From an uncultured Clostridia bacterium (GTDB taxonomy: Bacteria > Bacillota > Clostridia > UBA1381): 17,545 nucleotides of DNA. Numbering within the stretch: position 1 is the first letter of the stretch; each line of letters opens with the position of its first letter. The DNA lies in the NCBI GenBank assembly GCA_934463455.1, contig CAKSJU010000043.1, positions 1 through 17,545 of the forward strand. Reading direction: 5' to 3'. Below, in pieces: positions 6,708 through 15,601 of this stretch. A program made the translations under genes and the position numbers. The notes beneath the pieces were generated by a model. It searched no databases and had not been told where the DNA came from. It saw only the letters and a program-made list of their open reading frames with translations.

Positions 6708-7688
6708 TTACTTTCCGAAATTATATTTTGCGTTTGCAATCAAGTTACGTATTTCTCTTTCATCAGGCATCACTTTCAAAGCACCTTTCCTCGTTGTAAC
6801 AAGAGCTGCTCCCGCATTTGCAAAATGCAAAAGCTCCGTAAGTGCTTTTTCATCAAGAATCTCTATATCATGCTCTAAAATATAGTTTAGTGCACAACCG
6901 AAAAAGGTATCTCCCGCGCCGGTTTTTTCAATAGAAGTCACATCATAAACAGGTGCTTTCGCAGATGCATTTCTCGTATATGCACAGCTGCCGTCGCTGC
7001 CGAGTGTAATAAGCACAAGTTTGATATTTGAATATTTTTCGAAAATCTGCACAGCGGCTCTTTCATAATCAGAATGTCCCAAAAGAAATTCAACTTCATT
7101 ATCGGATATTTTCAAAATATTGCATTTTGACAGACCGTATTCAATTTCAACCTTTGCGTCATTTAAATCATTCCAAAGAGGCTCGCGAAGATTTGGGTCA
7201 AATGAAAGTAATACCTCATTTTCAACAGCAATATCTATAGCGTATCTTGTGGCTTCTCTGACTCCCGCATGTGTAGAAGAGAGCGTACCGAAATGAAAAA
7301 TTCCTGAATTTTTAATCAAGTCCGTATTGACTTCCTGCTTTTTCAGCATCATATCAGCTCCCGGATTACGGATAAAGCTGAATTCTCTTTCACCGCCCTC
7401 AAAAGTATGTACAAAAGCGAGAGTTGTCGGCACAGTTTCGTCCATAACAATCCCATCCGTACAAATTCCGACATGTTCTACAGCCTCATAAAGCTGTCTG
7501 CCGAACATATCCTTCCCCACTTTACCTATAAATGCGGTTTTCTTCCCCAGTTTTGAAAGCATTGCAAGCAAATTGCACGGAGCTCCGCCCGGATTGGCTT
7601 CCAGCAAAGGGTTTCCCTGCGGACTTATGCCATTTTCCGTGAAATCAATCAACAATTCTCCCAAAGCGGTAACATCATATTTTTTCAT
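6708..7688 (-). CDS. PfkB-family carbohydrate kinase, likely fructokinase
   Basis: A 326-residue cytoplasmic kinase expected to transfer phosphate from ATP to a free sugar, most likely fructose to fructose 6-phosphate. PfkB signature 1 lies at 34-60 (GGAPCNLLAMLSKLGKK..., then GKVGKD) and signature 2 at 255-267 (KTGAGDTFFGCAL), with Asp260 the catalytic base. The segment FDPNLREPLW (163-172) and ILKISDNEVEFLLG (191-204) are the pattern I associate with bacterial fructokinases; 2-keto-3-deoxygluconate kinase or another PfkB specificity cannot be excluded. The start at 7688 gives the usual N-terminus MKKYDVTALGE; AAAGG sits about 14 nt upstream, longer than ideal. A TTG 33 nt further upstream has no binding site and was rejected. 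It has its own promoter and converges on the LuxR-type gene. Confidence 0.88.
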   Translation of the reverse strand: MKKYDVTALGELLIDFTENGISPQGNPLLEANPGGAPCNLLAMLSKLGKKTAFIGKVGKDMFGRQLYEAVEHVGICTDGIVMDETVPTTLAFVHTFEGGEREFSFIRNPGADMMLKKQEVNTDLIKNSGIFHFGTLSSTHAGVREATRYAIDIAVENEVLLSFDPNLREPLWNDLNDAKVEIEYGLSKCNILKISDNEVEFLLGHSDYERAAVQIFEKYSNIKLVLITLGSDGSCAYTRNASAKAPVYDVTSIEKTGAGDTFFGCALNYILEHDIEILDEKALTELLHFANAGAALVTTRKGALKVMPDEREIRNLIANAKYNFGK

Positions 7689-7741
7689 ATTAATATCTAT
7701 AACCTTTCTGCTTACAATCAATTTGTAGTTTTACCAATTAT

Positions 7742-7770
7742 ATCTTAACATACCTCAAATTCTTTGTCAA
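7742..7770 (-). promoter_or_regulatory. Sigma-A promoter of the kinase gene
   Basis: On the minus strand a perfect TTGACA (7770-7765), a 17-nt spacer and TAAGAT (7747-7742) with TG one base ahead (extended -10). It lies about 50 nt before the kinase start and immediately after the hairpin that ends the upstream glycosidase gene, so the kinase is probably transcribed independently. Confidence 0.7.
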
Positions 7771-7784
7771 TACTTTTATTCCAA

Positions 7785-7828
7785 CAACAACCAACAGCGC
7801 TCTCATACGAGAGCGCTGTTGGTTGTTG
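7785..7828 (-). terminator. Perfect 20-bp hairpin after the secreted glycosidase gene
   Basis: 7785-7804 and 7809-7828 are perfect inverted repeats around an ATAC loop, starting 13 nt after the glycosidase stop in the minus direction. The sequence beyond the stem (TTGGAATAAAAG) is only mildly U-rich, so this may terminate weakly, protect the mRNA 3' end, or both. It insulates the gene from the kinase promoter. Confidence 0.6.
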
Positions 7829-7841
7829 ACGTAAAACCGTC

Positions 7842-10718
7842 TCATCTATTAACCGTATCGGCTGCAATCACGCTACCGCCGTCATTGTTCAGAACTATAA
7901 CATTTAAAGTCTCGGCACCTTTTGCGGGCATTGCACCGCTGAAGGTATATATTTCATTTGCCAAAGCCGCTTTTGCACAGTAAGCCGCGCCGATTATATT
8001 ATTTTCCGCGTCCCTTGCGATTACAACAATTTTTATATTTGCATTATTCTTCACGGCATAATCAACCGTATATTCTACCGATTGCTTATTAAATACAGCA
8101 GTGCAATCAACGTCCTTTTCCGGCACAATTTCTTCCTTTAACAGAAGCATAGGCTCATATGCCGTCAAATTAATTATATTGCTGTACTCGGTCATATCAT
8201 ACAAGTTTGTGTATTTGTATTCACTCGGGAAAGTCACCGTTTTATTGCCGTCCTCCAAGTTTGTTACAGCAATAAGCTCCTCCCCGTCATATGACGCAAG
8301 CTTTAAATCAATTCCGCTCGCAACGCTGTCATTTACCTTTGCAAACGATGTTGCCATGCCGATTGCCGCATAAGCATTGTTGAAAGCTTCTGCCGTTCTT
8401 GAATTAACATATACCGCATTATTTTTAATATATGTTCTGTCTGCCGTTTCGGCAGCTTTACCGAATTGATTGTACTTAAGCGAATCACTGCCGTCCAAAA
8501 TAACCTTTCCGCCGTTTCTCATAAAGTCGGCAATTACCTTGACATTATCCTCCGAAATGTATCGAACCTCGGGCATAATCAATGTTTTGTATCCGCTTAT
8601 TTTTTCCGGCTTACGCTCGGTTACAAAGCCCGTTTTATGTCCCAATGCGGAAACCGCTTTATAATCCGAAACCAGTGCTTCCTCATACGCATTATTCCAA
8701 TTCGATACAAATTCCATTACTCTTGAAGCCTTTGAGTAAAAGAATGCCGTATCCTTATCCGCTTTTGTAAACGCAGCTATCGGATTGCTCAATCTTGTCA
8801 GGTCAAGCATTGATTTACTTGCCATATAGGTCGCATCCGGCATATTTTTAAACAATGTCGTAAATCCTCTGTCCCACTCCCAAAGAGTTGAGGCACCTCT
8901 TGAATGTACGGCACCGTTTAAAAGCTCATATCTCACATTCTGACCTATGGTGTCGTTAAAAATCGTATTGTTGTCAAGGATGACGTGATCCTCCGAGTTA
9001 TATATCGGTTTGTCCGTAAGAGATGAAAGAAAATCATACCACATCATGGTTACGTACCGCGAATCGGGCTGCGTTGTATAAGTGGTTGCATCATTTCCCG
9101 CAATGTCGCAAAATTCATTAAACAATTCCACATCCGTTCCAAACAAGGTTTTTGCAATTGAATAATTATCGTAAAAGAACAGATAGTCCTGCATTTTTGC
9201 ATGAATCGGAACATTTCTTACGCTTTTAACCGCATCGGCAAGCTCTTTGTGCCAATTTGCAAAAACTTCTTCGTTAAACAGCATATATTCGTAATATATA
9301 TCATCCGCCTGTGGATAACCGCTTTTATTTTTCAAATAAGACGGAATATTTATATCCTCAAAGCCCGCATACGATTTTCCGTGAAGCTCATTAAATGCGG
9401 CAATATCATTGTTATACTTCTTGCTCAGCCATTCTTTGAACAACGGGTTGTAAAAATCATATGCCCGCGATGTACAAAATCCCGGTTCATTCGTAAGGCA
9501 AACACTGCTCAGATTACATCCTCTTGTAACCTTCATAACAAATTTCACATAATTCTTCAAAAATTTCAGAAATTCCGGATGGTTGATGTTATAGTTGAAG
9601 CCGTAACCGCTGCCCAAAGAAATATCGGGGTATTTTTCCACCAGATAATCCGGAATATAGTGCGGTGACAGCAGAAAATCAACAGAATATCCTTTTTCCG
9701 TCATTGTGTTGATTTTATTTATTACATCACTCAAAAAATCCATTCTGAAGTAATAGCAGCCGTCACTCTCAAAATCACCGTTTTCAACGGCATTTTTTCT
9801 TGTTTTCATGTTTTTTATAATAATATCGTCAATTGTGACAGTCGGACCGTAGTCAAATGCCATTCTGAACGTAATATAATATTGATTGTCTCCGGTCGTA
9901 TATCTGCTGCTTCTCGAATAGGTTTTGCTTGTTGATCCGACATCAAACACCGTCCTGTTATCCCAGCCGTCCAAAATCATTTCAACCCGCGTTGTACCCT
10001 CCGATTTACCTTTAAAGGAAATCGCATAGTTCGTGTTCGGCTCACACGGAACAATCTGTTCGAGCAAAACAAACTTATTGTCGTTTCGCTCACTTCTGTT
10101 TACTATTTCGAGCTGTTTGTTTCCGTCATTTTCAACAAGATTAACATCGGCATCACAATCATTGTTTTTGAACACCTTCCACATGTATACGCTTGTCGGC
10201 CAGGTTACCGAACTCGGACCGGTTTCCAAAGTAACATTATTGCTGCCCATATTTTTAAGCGCGTCCGCGTCTGTAACAGTATCGTCAAAATGTCCGAAGC
10301 CTGTAGAAAACAAAGGCTCTCCGTTTTTGCCGATAAATAAATTACCGTTAATTTTTCTTGTGCCGTCGTTATTCCCCGCTGCGGCGGGCATGGGTTTCTT
10401 TGTTCCCGCCAAATAACCCGATAAATTGCTCTTTGTCGTATTATATATCTTTGTCATGCTTGCCGAGGTATAATTGTTTTGCTCCTCCGTAATATCGGTA
10501 TTATTCAAATCGCTCTGCTCAAGCGAAATAAATGTATCAAACACCTGCAAAGCGGCAGCTTCATAATCTGTAGTAATTCCCGCCTCTTTGCATTGATTGA
10601 TTAAATTATGCAATTCCTGTGATTGACTTTTTCTTTTGTCCTCCGGGCTTGCATTTTCGGCGTATACCGATTGAGAAAGCATAAAAGCCGCTAATATAAT
10701 TGAAAGTATTCTTTTCAT
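7842..10718 (-). CDS. Secreted clan GH-A glycoside hydrolase (GH42-like) with inserted carbohydrate-binding-like domain
   Basis: A 958-residue secreted enzyme expected to hydrolyse a beta-glycoside; family and substrate are not assignable by eye. Signal peptide 1-20 (MKRILSIILAAFMLSQSVYA). Residues 30-110 are a helical region. The barrel opens with FSTGFGHF (137-144) and 'ADALKNMGSNNVTLETGPS', is interrupted by a beta-sandwich (about 178-315, ending DDIIIKN ... ENGDFE), and resumes near 325. Likely acid/base Glu411 in TNEP and nucleophile Glu576 in NSEDH, followed by STLWEWDRG (610-618). Residues about 655-790 look like the flavodoxin-like middle domain of GH42 proteins; 865-958 form a terminal beta domain. 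The start at 10718 is preferred because GGAAAGG lies 9 nt before it but abuts the ATG at 10727. It has no SLH domain, so it is probably released. It is a paralogue of the enzyme encoded 75 nt upstream. Confidence 0.82.
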   Translation of the reverse strand: MKRILSIILAAFMLSQSVYAENASPEDKRKSQSQELHNLINQCKEAGITTDYEAAALQVFDTFISLEQSDLNNTDITEEQNNYTSASMTKIYNTTKSNLSGYLAGTKKPMPAAAGNNDGTRKINGNLFIGKNGEPLFSTGFGHFDDTVTDADALKNMGSNNVTLETGPSSVTWPTSVYMWKVFKNNDCDADVNLVENDGNKQLEIVNRSERNDNKFVLLEQIVPCEPNTNYAISFKGKSEGTTRVEMILDGWDNRTVFDVGSTSKTYSRSSRYTTGDNQYYITFRMAFDYGPTVTIDDIIIKNMKTRKNAVENGDFESDGCYYFRMDFLSDVINKINTMTEKGYSVDFLLSPHYIPDYLVEKYPDISLGSGYGFNYNINHPEFLKFLKNYVKFVMKVTRGCNLSSVCLTNEPGFCTSRAYDFYNPLFKEWLSKKYNNDIAAFNELHGKSYAGFEDINIPSYLKNKSGYPQADDIYYEYMLFNEEVFANWHKELADAVKSVRNVPIHAKMQDYLFFYDNYSIAKTLFGTDVELFNEFCDIAGNDATTYTTQPDSRYVTMMWYDFLSSLTDKPIYNSEDHVILDNNTIFNDTIGQNVRYELLNGAVHSRGASTLWEWDRGFTTLFKNMPDATYMASKSMLDLTRLSNPIAAFTKADKDTAFFYSKASRVMEFVSNWNNAYEEALVSDYKAVSALGHKTGFVTERKPEKISGYKTLIMPEVRYISEDNVKVIADFMRNGGKVILDGSDSLKYNQFGKAAETADRTYIKNNAVYVNSRTAEAFNNAYAAIGMATSFAKVNDSVASGIDLKLASYDGEELIAVTNLEDGNKTVTFPSEYKYTNLYDMTEYSNIINLTAYEPMLLLKEEIVPEKDVDCTAVFNKQSVEYTVDYAVKNNANIKIVVIARDAENNIIGAAYCAKAALANEIYTFSGAMPAKGAETLNVIVLNNDGGSVIAADTVNR

Positions 10719-10754
10719 GTCTTTCATCCTTTCCGCTTTTATAGAACAGGATTT

Positions 10755-10783
10755 TTACGGAACGGCAATATGCCGTTCCGTAA
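10755..10783. terminator. Perfect 13-bp hairpin between the two glycosidase genes
   Basis: TTACGGAACGGCA (10755-10767) and its exact complement (10771-10783) enclose an ATA loop in the 75-nt gap. No U-tract follows on the minus strand (it reads AAAATCC), so this is a poor terminator; it may be a processing or stability element that sets the relative expression of the two genes. Confidence 0.45.
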
Positions 10784-10793
10784 GCTCTTTTAA

Positions 10794-13700
10794 CTATAAA
10801 TTTTTCAAAAATCTTCCCATTAATGCCGTAGCTTCCGCTCTTGTTGACGAATTTGCCGGCAGCAGCTTACCGCCGTCGCCTTTAACCCAGCCCATTTTTA
10901 CGGCTTTTTCAACATAAGGCTTTAAAGCTGTGTCTACCTGATTCATATCGCTGAAGCTTTCGCCGCTGTTTTCGGAAACAATTTTTCCTTTGTATTCGTA
11001 CGCTTTTGTCAGCACAGTCATTATTTCGGCTCTTGTTATGGGCTTGTTCGGGCAGAATACATCCTCCGCCGCTATTTCCTTTAAAAGTCCTATTCTTGAC
11101 GCGGTTGCAACATATTTTCCAAACCAATCGTCCTTCGAAACATCGGTATAATTTGTTTCGGAATATGATGCCTCTGCGCCTATAGCATTTAAAATCAGTG
11201 TTACAAATTCCGCTCTCGAAATGCTTTTGTTCGGTGCAAATCTTGTACTGCTTACACCGTTTACGATTTTCTCATTTGCCAGTGCTTTAACCTCTTCCTC
11301 GCTCCAATGTCCCATAATATCAAAGAAGGTGTTATCCGAATCAATCATATACAGTCTCGGGGTATAGGGCTGAACATCAATCTCTTCCCCTGCCTCTGTC
11401 TGAGTTCTCAATTCAAAGGATGACTCAACGACCTTTCCGCCGATTTCAATTTTAACTTTTTTCGGCTCTCCGATGTTATAATTGTTTATATTTACATAAA
11501 TTTTGCCGTCTTTTGCAGCATACATCCACTCAACATTATCGGTTGTATCGCCGGTTTCGCAATCAATCAGACGCACATACTGCAAATTGTTCTTTTTAAG
11601 GAAGTTTTCAACAATATCGCACATATCCTTATCTGTCGGCACCGACAGCCAGTTTCCGTCCGGTGTACATTCGTGAATTTCGGAATTATCCAAAATATAC
11701 TTAACTGCCGCGGCATCATTTTTCTCAACCGTGTTCTCCGTTAATGACAAGCTGTCATCACCGAAAATAAGAACTTTTCCGCCGTTTTCGATAAATTCCT
11801 TGATTTTTGTAACCGCATTTGCCGTGCAATGTACTGCATGAGGAATGATAAGCGCGTCACAGTTCATAATTTTATCTATCTGTTCTTCGTTTACAATCAA
11901 CGGATGCTTGCCGTTGTACTCCGCAGCCTCATATGATTTGTATACCGCATTCAAATACTCTCTTTGATATACACGCGAGGAAATCGAATACAAAATTGCA
12001 ACATCACGCTTTTCGTTTTTAAGTGCCGATACTTCCTCTGCATATCTGTTTACATCGAGTGCAACCTCGCTTGCCGCGGCAACACAATCGGGTCTTTCCA
12101 GGAATAAGCCTTTAAATACGCTCGTTCCGGTACCTCTTTCCCACGACCAAATATTGCTTATGGCTCTTCCGTGCAGTGCTCCCTGCCAAAGATCCGTTTC
12201 GGTAAAGTCTGCATAGAAATCGTTAAATGTTGAGTCCTGGTCATATATAATATGATCCTCGGTATTTGCAACCGGTGCTTCGCGGAGCGATGTCTGATAG
12301 TCATATACAAAGCTCTTTTCAAGCTCTCCCTCTTCGCCCGCACTCACCCAGTTGGGGTACAAAATAGTGTCGTTACCGCTTATTTCGCAAATTTCCGCAA
12401 ACGGCTCGGGATTCATACCATAGTACATTTTTGATCTTCTGTCTACACCCTGGTGGTCATGCTCTCCCAAAGAGTTCATCAGCTTAACACTTATCGGTAA
12501 ATCGGTATATTCACGTATTATATCCTTCATAAAACGGTACCAGCTTATAAACTGTTCGTCGTTAAACATTACATAATCGTAAAATCTTTTATCGTAGGTT
12601 GTATCCTCCGGCATTGCAATTCCTTCGAAAGTGGTATAGCTTTCGCACCATGCGTCATTTAAGTTTTCTATTTTTTGATATTTGTTTTTGAGATATTCCT
12701 CCCAAAGCGGCTGATAATAGCTCTTCATACCGCTTGTTGCAAAGTGCGGCTCATTCGCGAGTGTTATCGATTGAATACATTTGAAATCCTTTACGGCAGG
12801 GATTAAAATTCTCAAATAATCCTCAATATATTCTCTCGCTATCTCGGTATTTACATTGTATCCGGGGTTATTATGGCGTGTTCCCGGGTCCATTTCGGGA
12901 TATTCCTTCAGCATACCATCGGTCAGATAGTGCGGCGAAATCAGCAGCATAAGTCCTACTTTGTACTGTTCCGCTCTGTTAAGTGCGTACATAATATTTT
13001 CAAAGTAATGTGAATTTGCCGCCCACTTTTTGCCGTCGTCCTCTGCGCTGAAATCCCCGTTTGTCAGAAGATTTTCGCTGCTGCCGACTTTTCTCACATA
13101 TACGTTATCAATATAACATTCGGTAGCCGGGCCGCCGGTAACTATTCTGAACAAAGAATATTTTTGATTTTCTCCGGTTGTAAATGTTCCCTTATACTCT
13201 GTCCAGTCCGCATTTACGCTTGCCGGGAAATTTCTGTCGGTAAAGTTGTTTCCGGTAAACCACAAGCCGACCGCCTGTTTTGATTTTATCGACAAGCCGA
13301 CCTCATATTTTGTGTTCGGCTCTACATAGTACATTTGGAAAAGTGAGCTGAATACGTTCGGAGTGCTCGTTGTATTGGAGGTGATTTTTGCAGTTCCGTC
13401 CGAGACAAGCTCTGCCTTTGAGTCCTCTCCTCCGTTTATTTCAAAGCCCCAGTGCGGCACATTACAGCCTCTCGGTCTCAAAAGCACATTAGGACCTATT
13501 TCGTTTTGGATAGTGTTATATCCCAACTCGCCGAAATGCTCCAGATCGTTTATAACCGTTGCAAAATGTCCGAATCCGATAAAGGTAAATGGCTGCTTTA
13601 TCTGCTCGCCGTCTTTTTCGACAGTCGCTATAATGTCCTGACCTTTTATTTCATCCTCGCCGGCGGCAACATATCTCGGAGTCGTAACCGAAGTTTTTTC

Positions 13701-15449
13701 TCCCGATAAATAAGCGTTTAAGTTACTCTTTGCTTTCTCTGCCAGCTCGGTTAATTTTTCAATTGTGTAGTCTATTCTTGCATAATCGTCATTTTGAACA
13801 TCCGTATACATATACTCTATAAATCTTTCGATTATAAATTTATACGCCTGCTCATTGTCATAGCTTATCCCTGCTTTGTCACATTTTTTCATAAGCTTTT
13901 CGATGTCCGCAATATCCTTACGAAAAATTTCCGCATATTTATCTACTTTTTCCGCGCTCGGCATAACAAGCGCTTCCATATTTAATTCTTCACTGTCTAT
14001 TTTAATCTGAAGATTTTGCTTGCCCGATTCGGGGAAAGTGTGCAGCAAAGTATATTTAATACCCTCATTCGCACCCACAGTTACGGTATCCTCGCTGCCG
14101 TCCGGCAGTGTTATGGGCAATTCTTTTTCTTCACCGTAATTTACAATATAAATATCATATTCAATTTCGTCATTAACTGTCGGTTTTCTGTCCCCGTCTA
14201 TCCACACATACCAATTTTTATCATCCGACAAAAACTGTAAAAACGGGAAATCCACATTTGATTTATCCTGCGCTATTCCGAGAGGAGCTATTTCTATACA
14301 GCCCGATCTTCCCGAGCCGCTGTTTGAGTTAACCAAAAGGTCAAACAGCATATCGTCCGGCATGGTAGATCCGTAGTAAATCATCCACGGGAAAGAAATT
14401 TCATATTTGGTAATGTTTCCCACTCTTTTTGCCGCAATCTCGAACGAATTAAGCTCTGCTTCGGTAACAGCCGTCGAATACAGCTTGCCGACATCCTCTT
14501 CTTCGTTGTAAACCGCACCGAATTCATATCCGTAGGTATCCGACAGCCGCGACAAGGTAAATTGTATTGAGTCCGCTGTCCAGTACATTGAACTGTCCAC
14601 ATATTCATGATGGTCATCCTCAACCTCAACGTATATGTAAAATCTGTCTTCGTTATATGCAATCTTTACAACAGCGTTGATTTTTTGAATTTCTTCATTG
14701 CTTTTATCATAAAAAATTCTCTGATTTGACAAAACGGGCAGCTGCATAGCCGTGTAGTCGCCCCAATCGTCACCGTTTCCGTCCACTGCAATATTTTTTG
14801 CTTTTTTTACCGGAATCGTTTTCATTGCCGACTGAACGGCTTCAAGACTTTCTGTCGTGAACGAATCGCTTTCCAATAAATTATAGTATTGCTCCTCAAG
14901 CGTTGCTCCCGCCGAAGGAGTTGTGTTTCTTTGGATTACCTTTTCTTCAAAAAGGGGATTTTTGATTAAGTTTTCGCCTGCCGAATTTTTAAATTTCGGA
15001 GCGTCAAGCCAATAAGCATCCGTCTTGCCGCCCACCGAAAACATAATCGATATTTCGCCGTCTTCTCCGGTATAATTGTAAGTAAATTTATGATGAGACC
15101 AATCAAATGTACTCTGAATAGGTTTTAAAGAATATCCCGTGCCTTGAATATAAACACTTGCAGAGCCTAAATTGCTGGCTTTGTTATAAAACTCCAAATA
15201 GTAAGTTTCGCCCTTTTTCACATCAACCTTTGTTGAAAAAGTAACCGAGCCTTCCGTACTAACCTTTAAAGCACGTCCGCTTTTTTGAATTTCGGTATCA
15301 ACATAAACTTGTGATACGCCGTTTTTTTCAATTGTCCACTCCGCCACGCTGAGCTTTTTTGCGGCAGATACGCTGAATTGCGGCATAACACCAAAAAAGA
15401 CCGTCATTGTCAAAACATACGCACATATTCTTTTAAAAATCTTTTCCAT
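10794..15449 (-). CDS. SLH-anchored multidomain clan GH-A glycoside hydrolase (1551 aa)
   Basis: A giant surface enzyme predicted to be exported and held on the cell wall. Signal peptide 1-29 (ends SVSA). Residues 33-165 are a carbohydrate-binding-like beta-sandwich; 218-408 resemble a CBM9-like domain (AVDGNGDDWGDY, then FYIYVEVEDDH); 420-490 an Ig-like beta domain; 500-585 a helical region shared with the 958-residue paralogue. The barrel begins at FIGFGHF (623-629) and IQNEIGPN (647-654), is interrupted by another sandwich (about 660-800, ending DNVYVRK ... TNGDF), and resumes at 810. Likely acid/base Glu900 (ANEP) and nucleophile Glu1064 (NTEDH), then ISNIWSWERG. A GH42-like middle domain follows (about 1145-1290). 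Three SLH domains close the protein (about 1375-1425, 1433-1483, 1498-1550), each with SRAE or TRAE, which bind secondary cell-wall polymer. AAAGGA lies 9 nt before the ATG. The substrate is unknown. Confidence 0.85.
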   Translation of the reverse strand: MEKIFKRICAYVLTMTVFFGVMPQFSVSAAKKLSVAEWTIEKNGVSQVYVDTEIQKSGRALKVSTEGSVTFSTKVDVKKGETYYLEFYNKASNLGSASVYIQGTGYSLKPIQSTFDWSHHKFTYNYTGEDGEISIMFSVGGKTDAYWLDAPKFKNSAGENLIKNPLFEEKVIQRNTTPSAGATLEEQYYNLLESDSFTTESLEAVQSAMKTIPVKKAKNIAVDGNGDDWGDYTAMQLPVLSNQRIFYDKSNEEIQKINAVVKIAYNEDRFYIYVEVEDDHHEYVDSSMYWTADSIQFTLSRLSDTYGYEFGAVYNEEEDVGKLYSTAVTEAELNSFEIAAKRVGNITKYEISFPWMIYYGSTMPDDMLFDLLVNSNSGSGRSGCIEIAPLGIAQDKSNVDFPFLQFLSDDKNWYVWIDGDRKPTVNDEIEYDIYIVNYGEEKELPITLPDGSEDTVTVGANEGIKYTLLHTFPESGKQNLQIKIDSEELNMEALVMPSAEKVDKYAEIFRKDIADIEKLMKKCDKAGISYDNEQAYKFIIERFIEYMYTDVQNDDYARIDYTIEKLTELAEKAKSNLNAYLSGEKTSVTTPRYVAAGEDEIKGQDIIATVEKDGEQIKQPFTFIGFGHFATVINDLEHFGELGYNTIQNEIGPNVLLRPRGCNVPHWGFEINGGEDSKAELVSDGTAKITSNTTSTPNVFSSLFQMYYVEPNTKYEVGLSIKSKQAVGLWFTGNNFTDRNFPASVNADWTEYKGTFTTGENQKYSLFRIVTGGPATECYIDNVYVRKVGSSENLLTNGDFSAEDDGKKWAANSHYFENIMYALNRAEQYKVGLMLLISPHYLTDGMLKEYPEMDPGTRHNNPGYNVNTEIAREYIEDYLRILIPAVKDFKCIQSITLANEPHFATSGMKSYYQPLWEEYLKNKYQKIENLNDAWCESYTTFEGIAMPEDTTYDKRFYDYVMFNDEQFISWYRFMKDIIREYTDLPISVKLMNSLGEHDHQGVDRRSKMYYGMNPEPFAEICEISGNDTILYPNWVSAGEEGELEKSFVYDYQTSLREAPVANTEDHIIYDQDSTFNDFYADFTETDLWQGALHGRAISNIWSWERGTGTSVFKGLFLERPDCVAAASEVALDVNRYAEEVSALKNEKRDVAILYSISSRVYQREYLNAVYKSYEAAEYNGKHPLIVNEEQIDKIMNCDALIIPHAVHCTANAVTKIKEFIENGGKVLIFGDDSLSLTENTVEKNDAAAVKYILDNSEIHECTPDGNWLSVPTDKDMCDIVENFLKKNNLQYVRLIDCETGDTTDNVEWMYAAKDGKIYVNINNYNIGEPKKVKIEIGGKVVESSFELRTQTEAGEEIDVQPYTPRLYMIDSDNTFFDIMGHWSEEEVKALANEKIVNGVSSTRFAPNKSISRAEFVTLILNAIGAEASYSETNYTDVSKDDWFGKYVATASRIGLLKEIAAEDVFCPNKPITRAEIMTVLTKAYEYKGKIVSENSGESFSDMNQVDTALKPYVEKAVKMGWVKGDGGKLLPANSSTRAEATALMGRFLKNL

Positions 15450-15601
15450 TTGGTTATGTCCTTTCGTAATTTATATATTGGATTTTTTTGCGGGTTTTCT
15501 CCGCATGTTTTTTTTTTGATTTTTTTAATAATTTCGGGGGTTTTCCCCGCGCGGATTTCTCCGCGCAGGGCTTTCCTTATTAATTTTTACATCACGCTTT
15601 A
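15450..15601. other. Intergenic gap with three GC hairpins and long T runs
   Basis: Between the two large secreted-protein genes lie stems at 15489-15505 (TGCGG/CCGCA), 15536-15548 (GGGG/CCCC) and 15546-15570 (CCCGCGCGGA with TCCGCGC-a-GGG, loop TTTC). The last starts about 32 nt after the stop of the right-edge gene in the minus direction and is its likely 3' hairpin. T10 (15508-15517) and T7 (15520-15526) lie on the plus strand, so the minus transcript is A-rich here and lacks a U-tract. No clear minus-strand promoter is seen. Confidence 0.5.

Noticed and set aside
7689..7721. A TTG start for the kinase 11 codons upstream
   Set aside because: No ribosome binding site precedes it, and the family N-terminus begins at the downstream ATG.
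10719..10727. An ATG at 10727 as start of the smaller glycosidase
   Set aside because: The ribosome binding site touches this ATG with no spacer; the ATG at 10718 has a 9-nt spacer and a cleaner signal peptide.
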